Below are positions 1 to 12,099 of a DNA stretch of 64,000 bases, in pieces. The number at the start of each line of letters is the position of its first letter. The first letter of the stretch is position 1. The stretch comes from Zanthoxylum bungeanum (Eukaryota > Streptophyta > Magnoliopsida > Sapindales > Rutaceae): assembly GCA_019454045.1 (NCBI GenBank), contig SKCR01021365.1, forward strand, positions 1 through 64,000. The letters run 5' to 3'. A program made the translations under genes and the position numbers. The notes below the pieces were generated by a model. The model did no database searches and was not told where the DNA came from. It saw only the letters and a program-made list of their open reading frames with translations.

Positions 1-1613
1 GGTTTTCACCATGAAAAACCCAACCCTTGCTTCCTTATTCACGCCCAAACTGGTTCAAAACCAGTGAGTTGTTGCCGTGAGAAGAAGAGAGGAAATGAGA
101 GAATTGTGTATTGAATTTCAATTAATTTTTGTTACCAAAAATCAATTTATATTTATGCCATAATATTCATTAAACTAATAATAAACTTATGACACAAATC
201 ATGCAAAGGCTTAGAGTGTCAAACACTCAATTTCCATGCATTACCATTGAGTGCATTGTACACAATCTCCATGCAATGCATTAGAGTGTCAAATAATGCA
301 TAATATGACATGTGTCATGTGGGCCCCACATGTTTCCAAATGAAAGTGGGCCCACGTGCACTCACGCGTTCGGGTTCGATATTTCCGAAATACCGAGCTT
401 ACGTCGCGACGTTAATTCAATCGAATTTAAATAAATAATTGCGTCTGGCGAAATTATTATTTACGTCGCTAACGAATTAATTCTGAATTAACTCGTTTGC
501 CCGAATTAAAATCTAATTTTAATTCCGCGTCGAAATCTAATTTCGTTTAATATATCAAATATATTAATTCATCGATTAATTCAAAATTAATCGTTCTCTC
601 TCTTTAGACGACATTTTATCCCGGATAAAATATCTCCGTTATAATCCTAGATTAATTTTCTCTCTCTTCTATTATAATCCCAGATTATTCAAGAGTGCGA
701 GTTGTGCGTCATCGGTGGATTATCGGGAAGCGACCCATGAGATCCCCGGATAATCTGGCAGTAAATACGGTCGTCGGAGTATCCGAATCACGTACGTACC
801 AAGTACTCCAGTATCGGATAATCACGTGCTAGGGCTGGGGCTGGATAAGTGTCTGCCCCGTCCGAAACACATATCGGATGTCTGGTAACTAGTCTCTATA
901 ATCGGATATTCATGACCTGGTCATAATATCACGATTGGATGCGCATCACTAAAAGAGCACTAATACCGTATCCTGGCGTGACATCATCTCCATTATGACT
1001 GGAGTGACACTTCCGTCTTGACATCACATCCAATACACTACGATTCCTGATAAACCCAGAAGAGGTGAACACAGAACCAGTTAAGATCCCCCACCACCAA
1101 AACCAAAGTTTACCGATTGTCGTAAGTATTAGCGATGTAAGTCTCAGGTTAAGACTATACACACCTACCTTGATTTCGGCCTCCCATAGACACCTAGTCA
1201 TAATACCAATGGGATTCCGAAGGGTCTATCCAGAGCGAAGCTGTTTCCCGTACCATCGGTGAAACACGACCTCCTATCGCACTTGCACAAGTATCCAATA
1301 CTTATATATATGAGAACTATGCCGTTGTGCCCTCACAACGCGCACAAGTGCAATACTAGCCTATTCTGCATTATCGATGTCCAGTCTCGATAATACTACG
1401 GCTAGGGATATTTAATGATTAATCCTTCGTGACTGATACTGTCTCATATCATCTCAATCCAGGAACTAATCATAGGGACCTCTCTTCATTTATATATCTA
1501 TGGTGATCTGATCACAAATGATGAGAGTGCAATTTCTTTGTCACATAGTTAATTTGCTACAACAACACAATGATCTGTGCAAATAGTGACGCTATGGGTC
1601 ATAATGTCCAACA
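1..1613 (-). mobile_element. LTR 'I', Ty1-copia family, left end outside window
   Basis: The right end reads ...GGGTCATAATGTCCAACA, which is the start (TGTTGGAC...) of a minus-strand LTR and matches the right end of LTR F at 58241. No polypurine tract follows, so this is a 5' LTR or a solo LTR. It is followed directly by GGGAATTAGG (from 1614), which is leader sequence of element H; the same leader is uninterrupted at about 54014 in element G. LTR I therefore inserted into H's leader, and the predicted duplication GGGAA cannot be checked because the other end is off the window. It contains the hairpin run at about 415-700 that is typical of this LTR family. Its open frames, such as the one at 929-1201, are not recognised genes. 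Confidence 0.8.
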
Positions 1614-2872
1614 GGGAATTAGGTGAGAAGAGAATACAAAGAGATAAAGAGATAAGGCTGTACACGCAGGTCCAATTTATAAATTCCAAATTTACAATAA
1701 TTTCTAAAATTACCATTTCCCTTCTAATATCCATCCGATATACACTATTCATTCATCACATACATATATTTTCAAACAAGACATGCTTTTTACAACCAAT
1801 CTAATCCAATTAATTAGTCTATTTTTAAGTGATCATCCAATGTTCAAACAACGGTTTGATTTTGCGCGAGTCCAACTCGATTGAGAATAAGTACATAAGG
1901 TACGAATTCGCGAATTATATCGAACTACTTATTAAATCTAATTTAATTCGTATTCAATACTAATTCAATTATTTAATTCCAAATTAAATGTTTACACTTT
2001 TAATGTGCTTAAAGACTTAGATTCTAAATCTAATCCTTTTGGGTCTCAAAGCCCAACTAACATCCAATGTTTAATTTAATTCAAGTCAAATGGGCTTTCA
2101 ATTGATTTATTAAGGCTTGGGCTTGGTCAATGTGGGTCAAACCCAATTACCAAGCCCAAATAAGGAATCACCCTTAAATGCCATAAAACCAATTTTAAGC
2201 CCATAAGGCCCAATTAAATTTTTAAAGCCCATTATATTATATTGGACTTAATGGAGTGATTTAGGCTCAAATTGGATCCAATCCTTTTGGCCCAAATCTA
2301 CTTGGTCCACCCAAGCCCATTATGCCCAAATACAATATTAAAAGCCCAATTCACCAATTACGCCCATTAATTAAATTTTAATATTCCAAACATTAAAGTC
2401 CAATTAATTAAAGTGTAAAACCAAGATTAATATATTAAACCAAATATTTCAAAAATACCCATTTAATTTATTAATCATCTATTTTTCAAAATAATGTCCA
2501 ACATTAATTTTAACAAAAATCAACTCCTTTACATGTCCATTAACATTCGGCCAAGGTGAGTTTTTTGTGTCGATTTGTTTTTCAATCCGATTGAATTACT
2601 AATCTACGTCCCGTATACGTTCTAAGTCATCCAATGATCTTAAACAAAAAAAATTCCAATCCACTCCAGGTAGCAACACATTCGGCCAAGGCATGAATTT
2701 GGGGGGAAAAAATCATCCAATGCATTTTTCATAAAATTGATTCCATATTATGTCATTTTACATACATATAAGCATACTCATTCATCAAATTTCACAAGAA
2801 CATGCTTCAATCAATTTTACCCAAATTTTAACCTAAAGTATTTCATGCTTAACCATGGCTCCATGATACCAT
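1614..2872 (-). mobile_element. Leader of copia element H, with primer binding site
   Basis: This non-coding stretch matches the leader of element G (about 54014-55274) along its whole length. The primer site is at 2859-2872: on the minus strand it reads ATGGTATCATGGAG directly after the LTR end, resembling the TGGTATC initiator-Met tRNA complement used by plant copia elements. Between 2041 and 2345 the sequence is dense in GCCCA/TGGGC motifs. The gag-pol part of H would lie left of LTR I, outside the window. Confidence 0.8.
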
Positions 2873-4858
2873 TGTTGGTTTCTATTATATGTCCCAAGGA
2901 AAGATTAAGCTTATGAAATACAACAATGAATATATATAATAAACTTGAAGCATGGCGGAATCATACTTACAAAGCTTTTGTGATGAAAAGATGAACAAAG
3001 GTTGAAGCTCCAAGATCCTTGAAGTTTCGGCCAAGAGGAGAAAAGAGTTGAAAGCTCTAAGCTTTGTGTATTCCAAGCTCCAAGGTGGTTTCCCTATCAC
3101 CTCCTATGATTCCTTGCTTGTGCTAGCAAAAATGGAGAATGAGAAAACAATTTTCTGCCTTGTTGGTGCAGCTCACGGCGTGAGCAAGAGAGGAAGAGAG
3201 GAGAGTGTTTCACTTTTGATTTTCTTTTCTTTGCATGCCAAAAAACGTGAATGACCAAGGAAGATGAAAAGTGAATTGATATCTAATACCAAAAGAATTT
3301 TTAATGCAAAAAATCCTTCCAAAACCGTGCATGGCTTTCCCTCCAAAATGAATTCATCATTTGCTATATTACCATACTTTGAGATTAGAGACAATGCATC
3401 ATCCCTTAAAGGTGACTAGATACATTCACTATCTATTCGTATTAAGTAATGAGATATCGCGATGTGATTTGCGGATATCACTCGATTCAAAATACGAATG
3501 TGTCCGCAAGCACTTACGGGCTCGATTTCGTTAATTCCAAATTAACAAATTTCCGTCGCGACGTGAATTAAATAATTACGCCTTGCAAAATTACTATTCA
3601 GTTCGCTAATGAATTAATTCTAAATTAATTCGTTTGCCCGAATTAAAATCCGATTTTAATTCCGCGTCGAAATCTAATTTCGTTTAATAATAATATATCG
3701 AATATATTATTTTATCGATTAATTCCAGATTAATCGATCTCTCTCTCTCTTTCCTAATAAGGCATTTTATCCAAGATAAAGTTTCTCCGTTATTAATCCA
3801 AGATTAATAAAGTTCGAATCAAACATCATAGGTGAATCTTCAGGAAGCGACCCAAGAGATCTCCGGATATGTTGGCAGTAAATACGGTCGTCGGATAATC
3901 CGAACACGTACGTACCTCGTACTACGTTTTTACCGATTCACAAGACAAGGTTGGCTTCTAGCAAAGCGCCATGCCTGCCCAATTCTCCAGAAATATTCTT
4001 ATAGGAATATAAGATCTATATCAAGCGTAGTATACCGTAGTATTGCGTACATCGATCCAGTATCGGACGATCACATGTTAGGCCTGGGGCTGGAAATGTG
4101 TCTGCCCCGTACGAAACATATATCGGACATCAAGCAACTAGTCTCTTTAAATCGGACAATCCTGACCTGGTCATATTGTCCCGACGGTTGCAACCTTTTA
4201 TAGAGTACTAGTTCTATGTCCTGCGTGATCATCACCTCCATATGTCTGAAGTGATACTTCCATCTCGACATCACATCCAGTACACTACGATTCTCGATAA
4301 ACCCAGAAGAGGTGTACGCAGAACCGGTTAAGGTCCCCAACCACCAAAACCAAAGTTTACCGATTGTCGCAAGTACTAGCCATGTAAGTCTCAGGTTAAG
4401 ACCATATACACCTACCCTGATGCGGCCTCCCATAGACACGCAGACATACTACCAATGGGATTCCGCGGGGTCTATCCAGAGCGAAGCTGTTTTCCGTACC
4501 ATCGGTAAAACACAACCTCCTATCGCACTTGCATAAGTATCCAAGACTTAAATATATGAGAACTATGCCGTTGTGCCCTCACAACGTGCACAAGCGCAAT
4601 ACTAGTCTATTCCGCATTATCGATGTCCGATCTCGATAATACTCCGACTAGGGATATTTAATGATTAAACCTTTATGGATTGATACTGTCTCATATCATC
4701 TCAATCCGGTATTAATCATATGGACTTTCGCCATTTATATATCAAAGTAAATAATATTACAAAACGGCAAAAGGCAATTTCATTATCACATAGTTAATTT
4801 TGTACAATAATACAATATCATTTACAAACAGTGACGCTATGGGACATAATGTCTAACA
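2873..4858 (-). mobile_element. 5' LTR of copia element H
   Basis: This 1986-bp LTR has ends TGTTGGTTTC... and ...ATGTCTAACA and lies next to a minus-strand primer site at 2859-2872, which makes it the 5' LTR of a minus-strand element. It is a close relative of the two LTRs of element G (47128-49098 and 55275-57238). On its right, CTCAACAGAGGG (from 4859) is the leader of element A; the same leader motif is uninterrupted at about 22653 in element C. H therefore inserted into A's leader. Open frames on both strands (3832-4203 +, 4071-4439 -) lie inside the LTR. Confidence 0.88.
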
Positions 4859-5063
4859 CTCAACAGAGGGTTAGAGGCTCACCGAAAAATAGTGGGAGGC
4901 TAGTATTGAATTTGCAATTTCGTTCAAATACTTAGCTTTACGCGCTTTCAAAATTATTTCATCAATTATTTTATTAGTTGTACTAATATATTATTATTTT
5001 TCTTGTAACAGTTAGACTGTACCCATACATCGTTAATCGAATAGTTAGACTATTGCGGTTAAG
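4859..5063 (+). mobile_element. Leader remnant of copia element A
   Basis: This is the proximal end of the element A leader, sharing the CAGAGGGTTAGAGGCTCACC block with element C (about 22656) and, in reverse, with element G (about 53260). The rest of the leader and A's 5' LTR are displaced to the left by insertion of H and are not in this window. Confidence 0.75.
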
Positions 5064-7444
5064 ATGACAGGAAATTTGAGCATTAGGGAAATTGTTATGG
5101 GCGACAACGTCTTTAATGGCACAAACTTTCAGGACTGGGATATGAATCTCAGAATTGTTTTGGGATCCGAGAAGTTACTCTACACTATAAAGCAACCTCT
5201 TGGGACTAAGCCCTGACCTGATCAGTTGCTTGAGCTAGAGCTTTGGAAGACTCATAGCGATGATAATGTGACTGCTCAATCGGTAATGCTTGCCGCTATG
5301 ACTCCGTAATTTCATCGTCAAAACAAGGGGTTGGATCCCTATGAGATGATGGCAAAGTTGCATGATCTTCACCGATCTAATCTTAGATCGCAAAGATACG
5401 AGTTGCAGAAGAAGCTCTTCCGTGCTCGCATGTCAGAGGGTACGTCTGTTGAGCATCATGTCTCATAGATGATTACTGACATTGAGCAGCTCAGAAATAT
5501 GGGCATAGTCTTTGACGCTTAGACTTCAGTGGATTTGATCCTACAGTCTCTCCCCGACACTTGGAGTGGGTTCATCATGAACTACAACATGTTGAACCAA
5601 GACCAGACTCTTGGAGAGTTGATGTCCACTCTGCGTGAGGCAGAAAAGGAGCTCCTTAAGGGCAAGAAGCGCGAGGTGCACTATGCTTCAACATCTCATA
5701 CTCCGAGGGCTTGGCCCAAGGCGACTAAAGGTGTTAAGAAGAAGAAGCATAAGAAGAAGGGCAAGGCCAAATCGTCAAAGGGTTCTGGGAAACCCAAGGA
5801 CAAATCCCAAGATGTATGCTTGCAGTGCGGGAAGCGGGGTCACTGGAAGCGTGACTATCGCGAGTACAAGGCAGACATGAAGGAAATCAAAGCGTGTAAG
5901 TCACCGGCTTCAGGTATGTTTGTTATAGAAATAAACATGTCTACTTCTAGTTTTAAAAATTGGATTTTTGATTCTGGTTGTGGTACTCACATAGGTACTG
6001 ATGTGCAGGATCTGTGGATTAGCAGGAGACTGGCCTCAGGAGAGATTGATCTCCGTGTTGGAAATGGGACTCGAGTTGTCGTTTTGGCTGTGGGCAGTTA
6101 TGTTTTGGACTTGAACTTATAAACTGTTATTTTGTACCTAGTTTGACTAGTAATATAATTTCTGTATCTATGTTAACCCAATGCGGGTATACTTTTGTAT
6201 TTAGAAACACTGGGTGTTTTATGTATAAAAATGATATAGAAATTTGCACAGTTGATGCAAATAATTGTCTTTATATTTTGAATATAAATCAATCTCAAAC
6301 ATATAATGTAACAAACAAAAGGCTTAAAGTAAGTAACAAAGATGAAACTTATATGTGGCATTGTCATCTGGGACACATAAACAAGACACGTATATCCACA
6401 CTTTCGAATAGTGGGTACTTGGATAGATTTGATCCAAATTCATATGACGTCTGCGAATCTTGTTTATTAGGCAAGATGCCTAAATCACCTTTTAGCGGTA
6501 AAGATGCACGTGCCACCAAACTATTAGCCCTTGTTCATAGTGACGTTTGTGGGCTCATGTCTAGCCAGGCTAGTGGTGGATATGAATACTTCGTAACTTT
6601 TATGGATGGTGCATCGCGTTATGGTTATGTGTATCTTATGAGACACAAGTCAGAAACTTTTGAGAAATTCAAAGAGTTTCGACACGAAGTAGAAAAACAG
6701 ACCGGAAAAAGTATTAAGACATTACGGTCGGATCGTGGTGGCGAATACTTGAGCAATGAGTTTCTTGATTACTTGAAAGAATATGGTATTCTTTCACAGT
6801 GGACTCCTCCAGGAACATCGTAATTAAACGATGTGTCCGAATAGAGAAACCGAACTTTGTTAGACATGGTAAGGTCTATCATGAGTCACACAGAGCTACC
6901 TATTTCCTTCTGGGGATATGCATTGAATAGTGAAATACTTATTTTGAATAAGGCTCCGTCAAAGTATGTTCAACAGACTCCGTATGAAATATGGACAGGA
7001 AAGAAACCGGGTTTCTCATTCCGGAAGATTTGGGGTTGCTGGGCATACATCAAACTTGAACCCAAATCAGATAAATGCCTATTTGTACGATATCCTAGGG
7101 AAACCAAAGGATATTACTTCTATCACCCATAGGAGAACAAAGTATTTGTTGCTCTACATTCAGTTTTCCTTGAGAAGGAATTCCTAAATGCAGTGATAAA
7201 TGGGATGAAAGTATAACTCGATGAAAATCGTAGTGATACTGTTCCTAGAACAGAATCCTTAACAGAACATGAATAGTCCATCAGGGATGAGACTGTACCA
7301 CAATCTTCGAATACAGAAGGACCGCGTAGGTCGGAGAGAGTCAGAAAACAACCTGAGAGGTATGGGTTTCTGATCTCACCTCATGTAGATATTAATCTTA
7401 TTGAGGAAGATGAACCGGCTATGTATGAGGAAGCGATACAAGGT
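5064..7444 (+). pseudogene. Element A gag-protease-integrase pseudogene, first half
   Basis: The gag start ATG at 5064 begins MTGNLSIREIVMGDNVF and is soon broken by a TGA at about 5215 and further stops (about 5307, 5466, 5520). An open stretch at 5529-6122 holds the end of gag with a CCHC knuckle whose last cysteine is tyrosine (CLQCGKRGHWKRDY), then the protease DSG at about 5970-5978. A second stretch at 6143-6823 holds the integrase HHCC zinc site ([12 protein letters not shown] ... CESC) and part of the D,D,E core, ending at a stop after PPGT. A third at 6857-7132 continues the integrase. Coding is cut at 7444 by insertion of complex B and resumes at 29090. This is a dead Ty1-copia polyprotein; lineage not assigned. 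Confidence 0.9.
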
Positions 7445-7686
7445 TGTTGGGGCAGTTGTGGAACCCCTAGGGTTGGATCGGTGCCCCGAGCAGTGGAAAT
7501 GAGTCTAACCCATGGATATCAAGTATGGGTGTAATTTTAAATCATTTGATGAAATACTATATTCCATTACAAGTGTATAGGAAAAAAACCGGGACTGAAA
7601 TGGAGTCTGGAAGCTCTCGAACGAAGGAAAACAAATTCAACGCGTGCGAACGGTGCCACGCGCATGCGCCACACGCGCTACAGTGC
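7445..7686 (-). mobile_element. Left LTR fragment of complex B
   Basis: This matches the first about 240 bases of the LTRs at 8891 and 16759 (TGTTGGGGCAGTTGTGGAAC...). It stops inside the GC-rich CTACAGTGC block and jumps directly into gag sequence. The join at about 7684-7686 falls on a shared TGC, consistent with a microhomology-mediated deletion. Confidence 0.87.
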
Positions 7687-8131
7687 CCTGTCGTTCAAGA
7701 AATCGAATTTGGTTAATCATGTTCAAAACACGAGTGCTGAGAGCTCATCCCTCCTTGAGTTCAACACGGAACAGTTCCTTAGACCTTCGATAAAGTTCCA
7801 TCTTTTGATTTACGTCGAACAACTCCTTGAGTGTTCGCATGATGCTCCAAGCATCCGGTACTTCAATGTACTATCTCAGCAAATCTGGAACCATCGATCC
7901 TAAGATGTAGGATTTCACCTTTAGGTTATCAGCCTTCCATCTATCAAAAGTTTCTCGCTTTTCTGGAGTGGAGTCAGGATTGATATCAACAGGCAGTGGA
8001 TTGATTGTGACATAAGTCAACTTTTCATACTCCAAGACAAGGCATATGTTCATTTCCCATTCGAAATAGTTCTCGGCTCCTTTTAGCTTATTGGAATCCA
8101 AAAGTTTCGTCAATGGATTAGCTGCAGCCAT
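7687..8131 (-). pseudogene. Truncated gag of the left unit of complex B
   Basis: This is the N-terminal part of a copia gag, starting at 8131 on the minus strand with MAAANPLTKLLDSNKLKG and matching the full copy that starts at 16013. About 87 codons are open before a break near 7871; the remaining sequence (7687-7870) matches gag around 15570-15760 in the full copy. The rest of gag, all of pol and most of the adjoining LTR are deleted at 7686. It cannot encode a working capsid protein. Confidence 0.85.
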
Positions 8132-8890
8132 CTGCAAGACAATATTTTTGAGTAATAGCAGAACAATTTTCATTTCAAAAGTGATAACACTAATTGATGA
8201 TGGAATTTTAAATCTATCAGTCCCCTCCCACAACTTTACGTAATTCCGTAATCTCCCTTAACGGAAAAATAGAAATATCAAAATTTCAAAGCGGGAAGTG
8301 GATCCCATGACATTTACTCCAGCCTCACACTAATGACGATATTGGCCTTTGTAAACTCATTAGGTAGACCTTCAAGGTCAATCACTTCATGTGACTCCTG
8401 GTTTGGTCCTGAACTGTTTCTTATCCTCACACTAATGACGATATTGGATTAAGATGAGTTCTAGGTGTATACTTGTCAATGTGCACTAATGAGCTTCGTA
8501 TGTACACCCTCACACTAATGACGATTTTGGATGACTACGTTAACTCATCACGCTACATCTAATGTTTTACGGGAGCGACCTAAGTTCCGAGCACTTATAC
8601 CCTCACACTAATGACGATATTGGATATAAGTAGTAAGAACTCATTCATCTCCGTATTGACAAGACAGACCATCCAATAATGTTCCAACATTATTAATACT
8701 ATTACTTAAAAGTAATCACCTAATCACGGGATATTTATGACAATCAAGTCATTAACTTAATTAGGTCAAAGTTTTAATTTAAAACATGCAATTCCTATCT
8801 AATATGTCTTATGCATAATTAAATTAAAATTGCTATGGCATAGATTCAAAATATGTGTTGTGTGATTAAGCCTTTGCTCTGATACCATTC
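8132..8890 (-). mobile_element. Leader of the left B unit with four spaced repeats and primer site
   Basis: This non-coding leader lies between gag and the middle LTR. The primer site at 8876-8890 reads, on the minus strand, GAATGGTATCAGAGC, an excellent match to the plant initiator-Met tRNA complement. Four copies of a 23-bp motif containing CACACTAATGACGATATTGG lie at 8323-8345, 8425-8447, 8508-8530 and 8601-8623. The same four repeats occur in the other B leader at 16205-16505. Confidence 0.82.
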
Positions 8891-11800
8891 TGTTGGGACA
8901 GTTGTGGAACCCCTAGGGTCGGATCGGTGCCCCGGGCAACGAAAATGGCTCTAACCCATGGATATCAAGTATGGGTGTAATTTTAAATTATTTGAAGAAA
9001 TACTATATTCCATTACAAGTGTATAGGAAAAAAACCGGGACTGAAACGGAGTCCGGAAGCTCCCGAACGAAGGAAAACAAATTCAGCTCGCGTGAATGGC
9101 GCCACATGCGTACGCCACACGTGCTACAGTGCGCGCGCACTGCGCGAGTGCACAGTGCCTGCTACAGTGCGCGCGCACAGTACGTGTGTATAGTGTGCGC
9201 TACAGTGCGCGCGGCACTGTAGTGCGCAACCCCTTCTTTTTTTTAATTTTTTTTAATTCACTTGTTAAGCTACAGCTCTCTGGATTCTAGAGAGTTTATT
9301 CAATTAGGGTCTTTGACCCTAATTGCTTCCGATCTTCCCTAAACACTTCAAAAACACCCAAAAATAATTTTTAATTTCAAATCCAATATAAACACAAGTT
9401 ATAGAATAAAAATCTAGTTTTTCAAAATATCAAATATTTTTCCAAAAACATTAATTTATTCTAAATACGCATTAGCGTAAATTTTCAATCCAATACACAA
9501 ACCATTTTAGAATCCCAATTAGAAAGGTCTCATGTACAATTCTAGTCCACCTAAAGGTGGTCAAATGAATCTAGAATTTTTGCCATAGCTCTAAGCTTTA
9601 ATCTAGAGTTCCAAACTCTAATTAATTGTTTTATGTCGTACATGAACATCTTTGACCTAATTACAAGCATGTTGTGTTTATACTTCTAAAGTATCCTAAC
9701 ACAATTGATTAGCCTTATTCAACATTAAGCTATGTGATCATGCATCTAATACACAACTAAACATAGCTTTAGAGAAGATCAAACATTACCTAGTAAGCTT
9801 GATGCAATATCCAATCTACTTCTCATTGTTGAAATTATTGAAGAACCTCCAAGGTGTGCAAGCTTGACTTCAAGATCCAATCTTGTTTCCAATGCTTCCA
9901 AGCTTCACTTCAAGATCCAATCTTGATTTCTCATAGATGAAATGTTTTAGAGACCTCACAAGCTTCTCTAAACACTTCTCTAACTTGGGCTAAACTCTCA
10001 AGAATTTTCTTATGCTTGTATTTGAACTTATAATTAAAACCTTCCTAAAGCTTGCTATTTATAGCAAAACTTAGGCAATTTTTAATTAATAAAAGTTGTA
10101 ATCAACTTTTAAGTGGGCTTAATCTAATTTTTCCAAATATGTATAATTAGGTGTGACTAATCTCCATTGTCTCCCACTTTAATTTAATATAATTAAATCA
10201 AGCCAAAGATTAGGAATTGGATTAGTTAAATGTTTGCCACCTTGATTTAATCTAATTAAATCAAGCCAAAACCATCTATTATTACATATTTACAATTACC
10301 ATAATATCCTCAAATGGTAGAGATAATTATGATTTTACAATTAAGCCATTGTGTAATTATTGAATTAATCTAATTAATCCAATTAGATAATCAATGTTAT
10401 CCAATAACACTTGATTATCTTAATTGATAATTATAATATCAAATATTATATTTTATCAAAAATAATCGGCTACCCAAGTGTTCAACGAGTACACTTCATA
10501 TTGGGACTCTCTAAGTTCAGACACGTTCGTCATATAAGCCTAGCTAATATATACACAATTTGGCCACCTCCGAATTCGTGAAGAACACGAACAACCTTTC
10601 TGAACTATACAAGTCGAGGTCATCACATATGTTTAACAATCCCTCTGTCGTAGGCTATTTGAGTTGTGCTTAGGAAACATAGCATATACTGTCAAGTTTC
10701 CAAGACGCACATCTCTTGTCGACATGTCCATGATTATTCATAACTGATGCGATCCACCCTAGGTGATCGACTTTGGCCAAAGATTTAAGAATCATGACTT
10801 TACTCACATGGATACCTAAACCCCTTATGGTACAAATACGGTCCAACGGATCCTATATTGCTTCGCACTTGATTACTGTGTGCATCGGTCCACACCTAAT
10901 GAACATCTAGAGGTTAGACCATGAAAGGTTTCTGACATACATGGCATCTAAGTGTGGAGGATCTCACACAAAATCAATGATATCCTATAGTCAAAGGATT
11001 ACATATGCTACTCGACTCGAGGAGATTCCTATTGACGGTGGTGTATACTTCCAACTATTAGGAATCACTTGTGAGTATGGGTGTGCGCGGGTTGGATTGG
11101 GCGGGTAAAGGTCAATATTTCTATCCAATCCGCCACTAGCGGGTTGGGAAAATTTCTATCCGCCACCAACCCACCAAAGTCTAAATCCGGCGGATTGGTT
11201 ACAAATTTTGGCGGTTTCAACTCAGCGGGTTAGGGGGGTTGGCATTAACAAATATTTTTTTTAATTATCATAAACTACAATTTTTTATTGATAATCTCAA
11301 AATATAACTAATGAACACAAAAAAACTAAAGGTAGATTTCATTGAATAATCTCAATTCCAACACAAACATAGAGTCAATGAAAAAGAGATATATTTAAGG
11401 AATTTTTTGAAGGCCGATTTTGTTTAGGGAATTGATCATTGATTAGCTGTAAAAATTTATTAGGTGAATTGATTAACTTTAAATACTTAACAATTTCAAC
11501 TAATATATATTTTTTATGTATGTAAAATTATTAATTAAGCGGGCGGGTCGGGTTACAGCGGGTTGGAAATTTTTCAATCCGTAACGCAATCCAATCCGCA
11601 ATTTTGGGGATCTAACCCACCCAAGCCAAACCACCTAACTTAATGACCCGCACATGGCGGGCGGGTTGGTTGCGGATTGGACGGGTCAGCGGGTTAAGTG
11701 GATATTTTGCACACCCCTACCTGTGAGTCATTCAGTATTCACTCCAACGAATACCCACGTGTCTATACGAGTTTCCAAAACTCTTGGTACATCGCGTTAA

Positions 11801-12086
11801 ACCATTGGAACTCCAATTCCAATATACGACATGTGCTAGTCTTTTAGGTTATAGGAATTCGACCATATTCCAAAACCAACGACTAGAAATATTTACTTTA
11901 AGAATAGTTTACACATAGTATCAAAACTGTTCTAAGGTCGATGTCATTCTTAGCATAACGATACATCAATTTAATACGCGAAATGACAATACCATTAATA
12001 GGGTATGAAATGAAAAATATAGTTATTTTATTAATAAATAATAAAATGTACAATTCAGATTGGCACTCCAAGCACCAACTCCATCA
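8891..12086 (-). mobile_element. Middle LTR of complex B, containing a hAT-like insertion
   Basis: The ends are TGTTGGGACAG (8891) and ...ACTCCATCA (12086). The left side abuts a primer site and the right side abuts a polypurine tract (minus strand GCAAGTGGGAGTT, 12087-12099). It therefore serves as 5' LTR of the left unit and 3' LTR of the right unit. Without the 644-bp insertion at 11076-11719 and its target duplication it is about 2.5 kb. A GC-rich palindromic block with repeated CTACAGTGCGCGCGCAC lies at about 9113-9230. Confidence 0.88.
11076..11719. mobile_element. Non-autonomous hAT-like DNA transposon
   Basis: This 644-bp element has 11-bp terminal inverted repeats with one mismatch: TATGGGTGTGC at the left, and TAGGGGTGTGC as the complement of the right end. 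The flanks are 8-bp duplications, CTTGTGAG (11068-11075) and CCTGTGAG (11720-11727), one mismatch. The empty site is visible in the other B LTR at about 28714 (TCTGTGAGTCATTC). Subterminal GCGGGT/AATCCGC motifs occur in both orientations. There is no transposase frame. Length, duplication size and ends fit the hAT superfamily. Confidence 0.82.
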
Positions 12087-12099
12087 AACTCCCACTTGC
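12087..12099 (-). other. Polypurine tract of complex B
   Basis: The minus strand reads GCAAGTGGGAGTT immediately before the 3' LTR start TGATGGAG at 12086. This is the expected plus-strand priming site of the full B unit. Confidence 0.8.

Noticed and set aside
3832..4439. Overlapping open frames on both strands in LTR H (and the same in G) as host genes
   Set aside because: They are wholly inside LTRs and recur with each LTR. Kept only as a finding for the sense frame.
8323..8623. CRISPR-like array of four repeats
   Set aside because: The repeats are in a plant retrotransposon leader, spacers are uneven (about 60-80 bases) and shared with the second copy, and there are no cas genes.
7687..8890. 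Left B gag fragment as an independent insertion
   Set aside because: No separate target duplication; it continues directly into the middle LTR through its own primer site.
11041..11730. GCGGGT-rich stretch as a satellite or gene fragment
   Set aside because: Inverted ends, 8-bp duplication and the empty site in the sister LTR show a DNA transposon.
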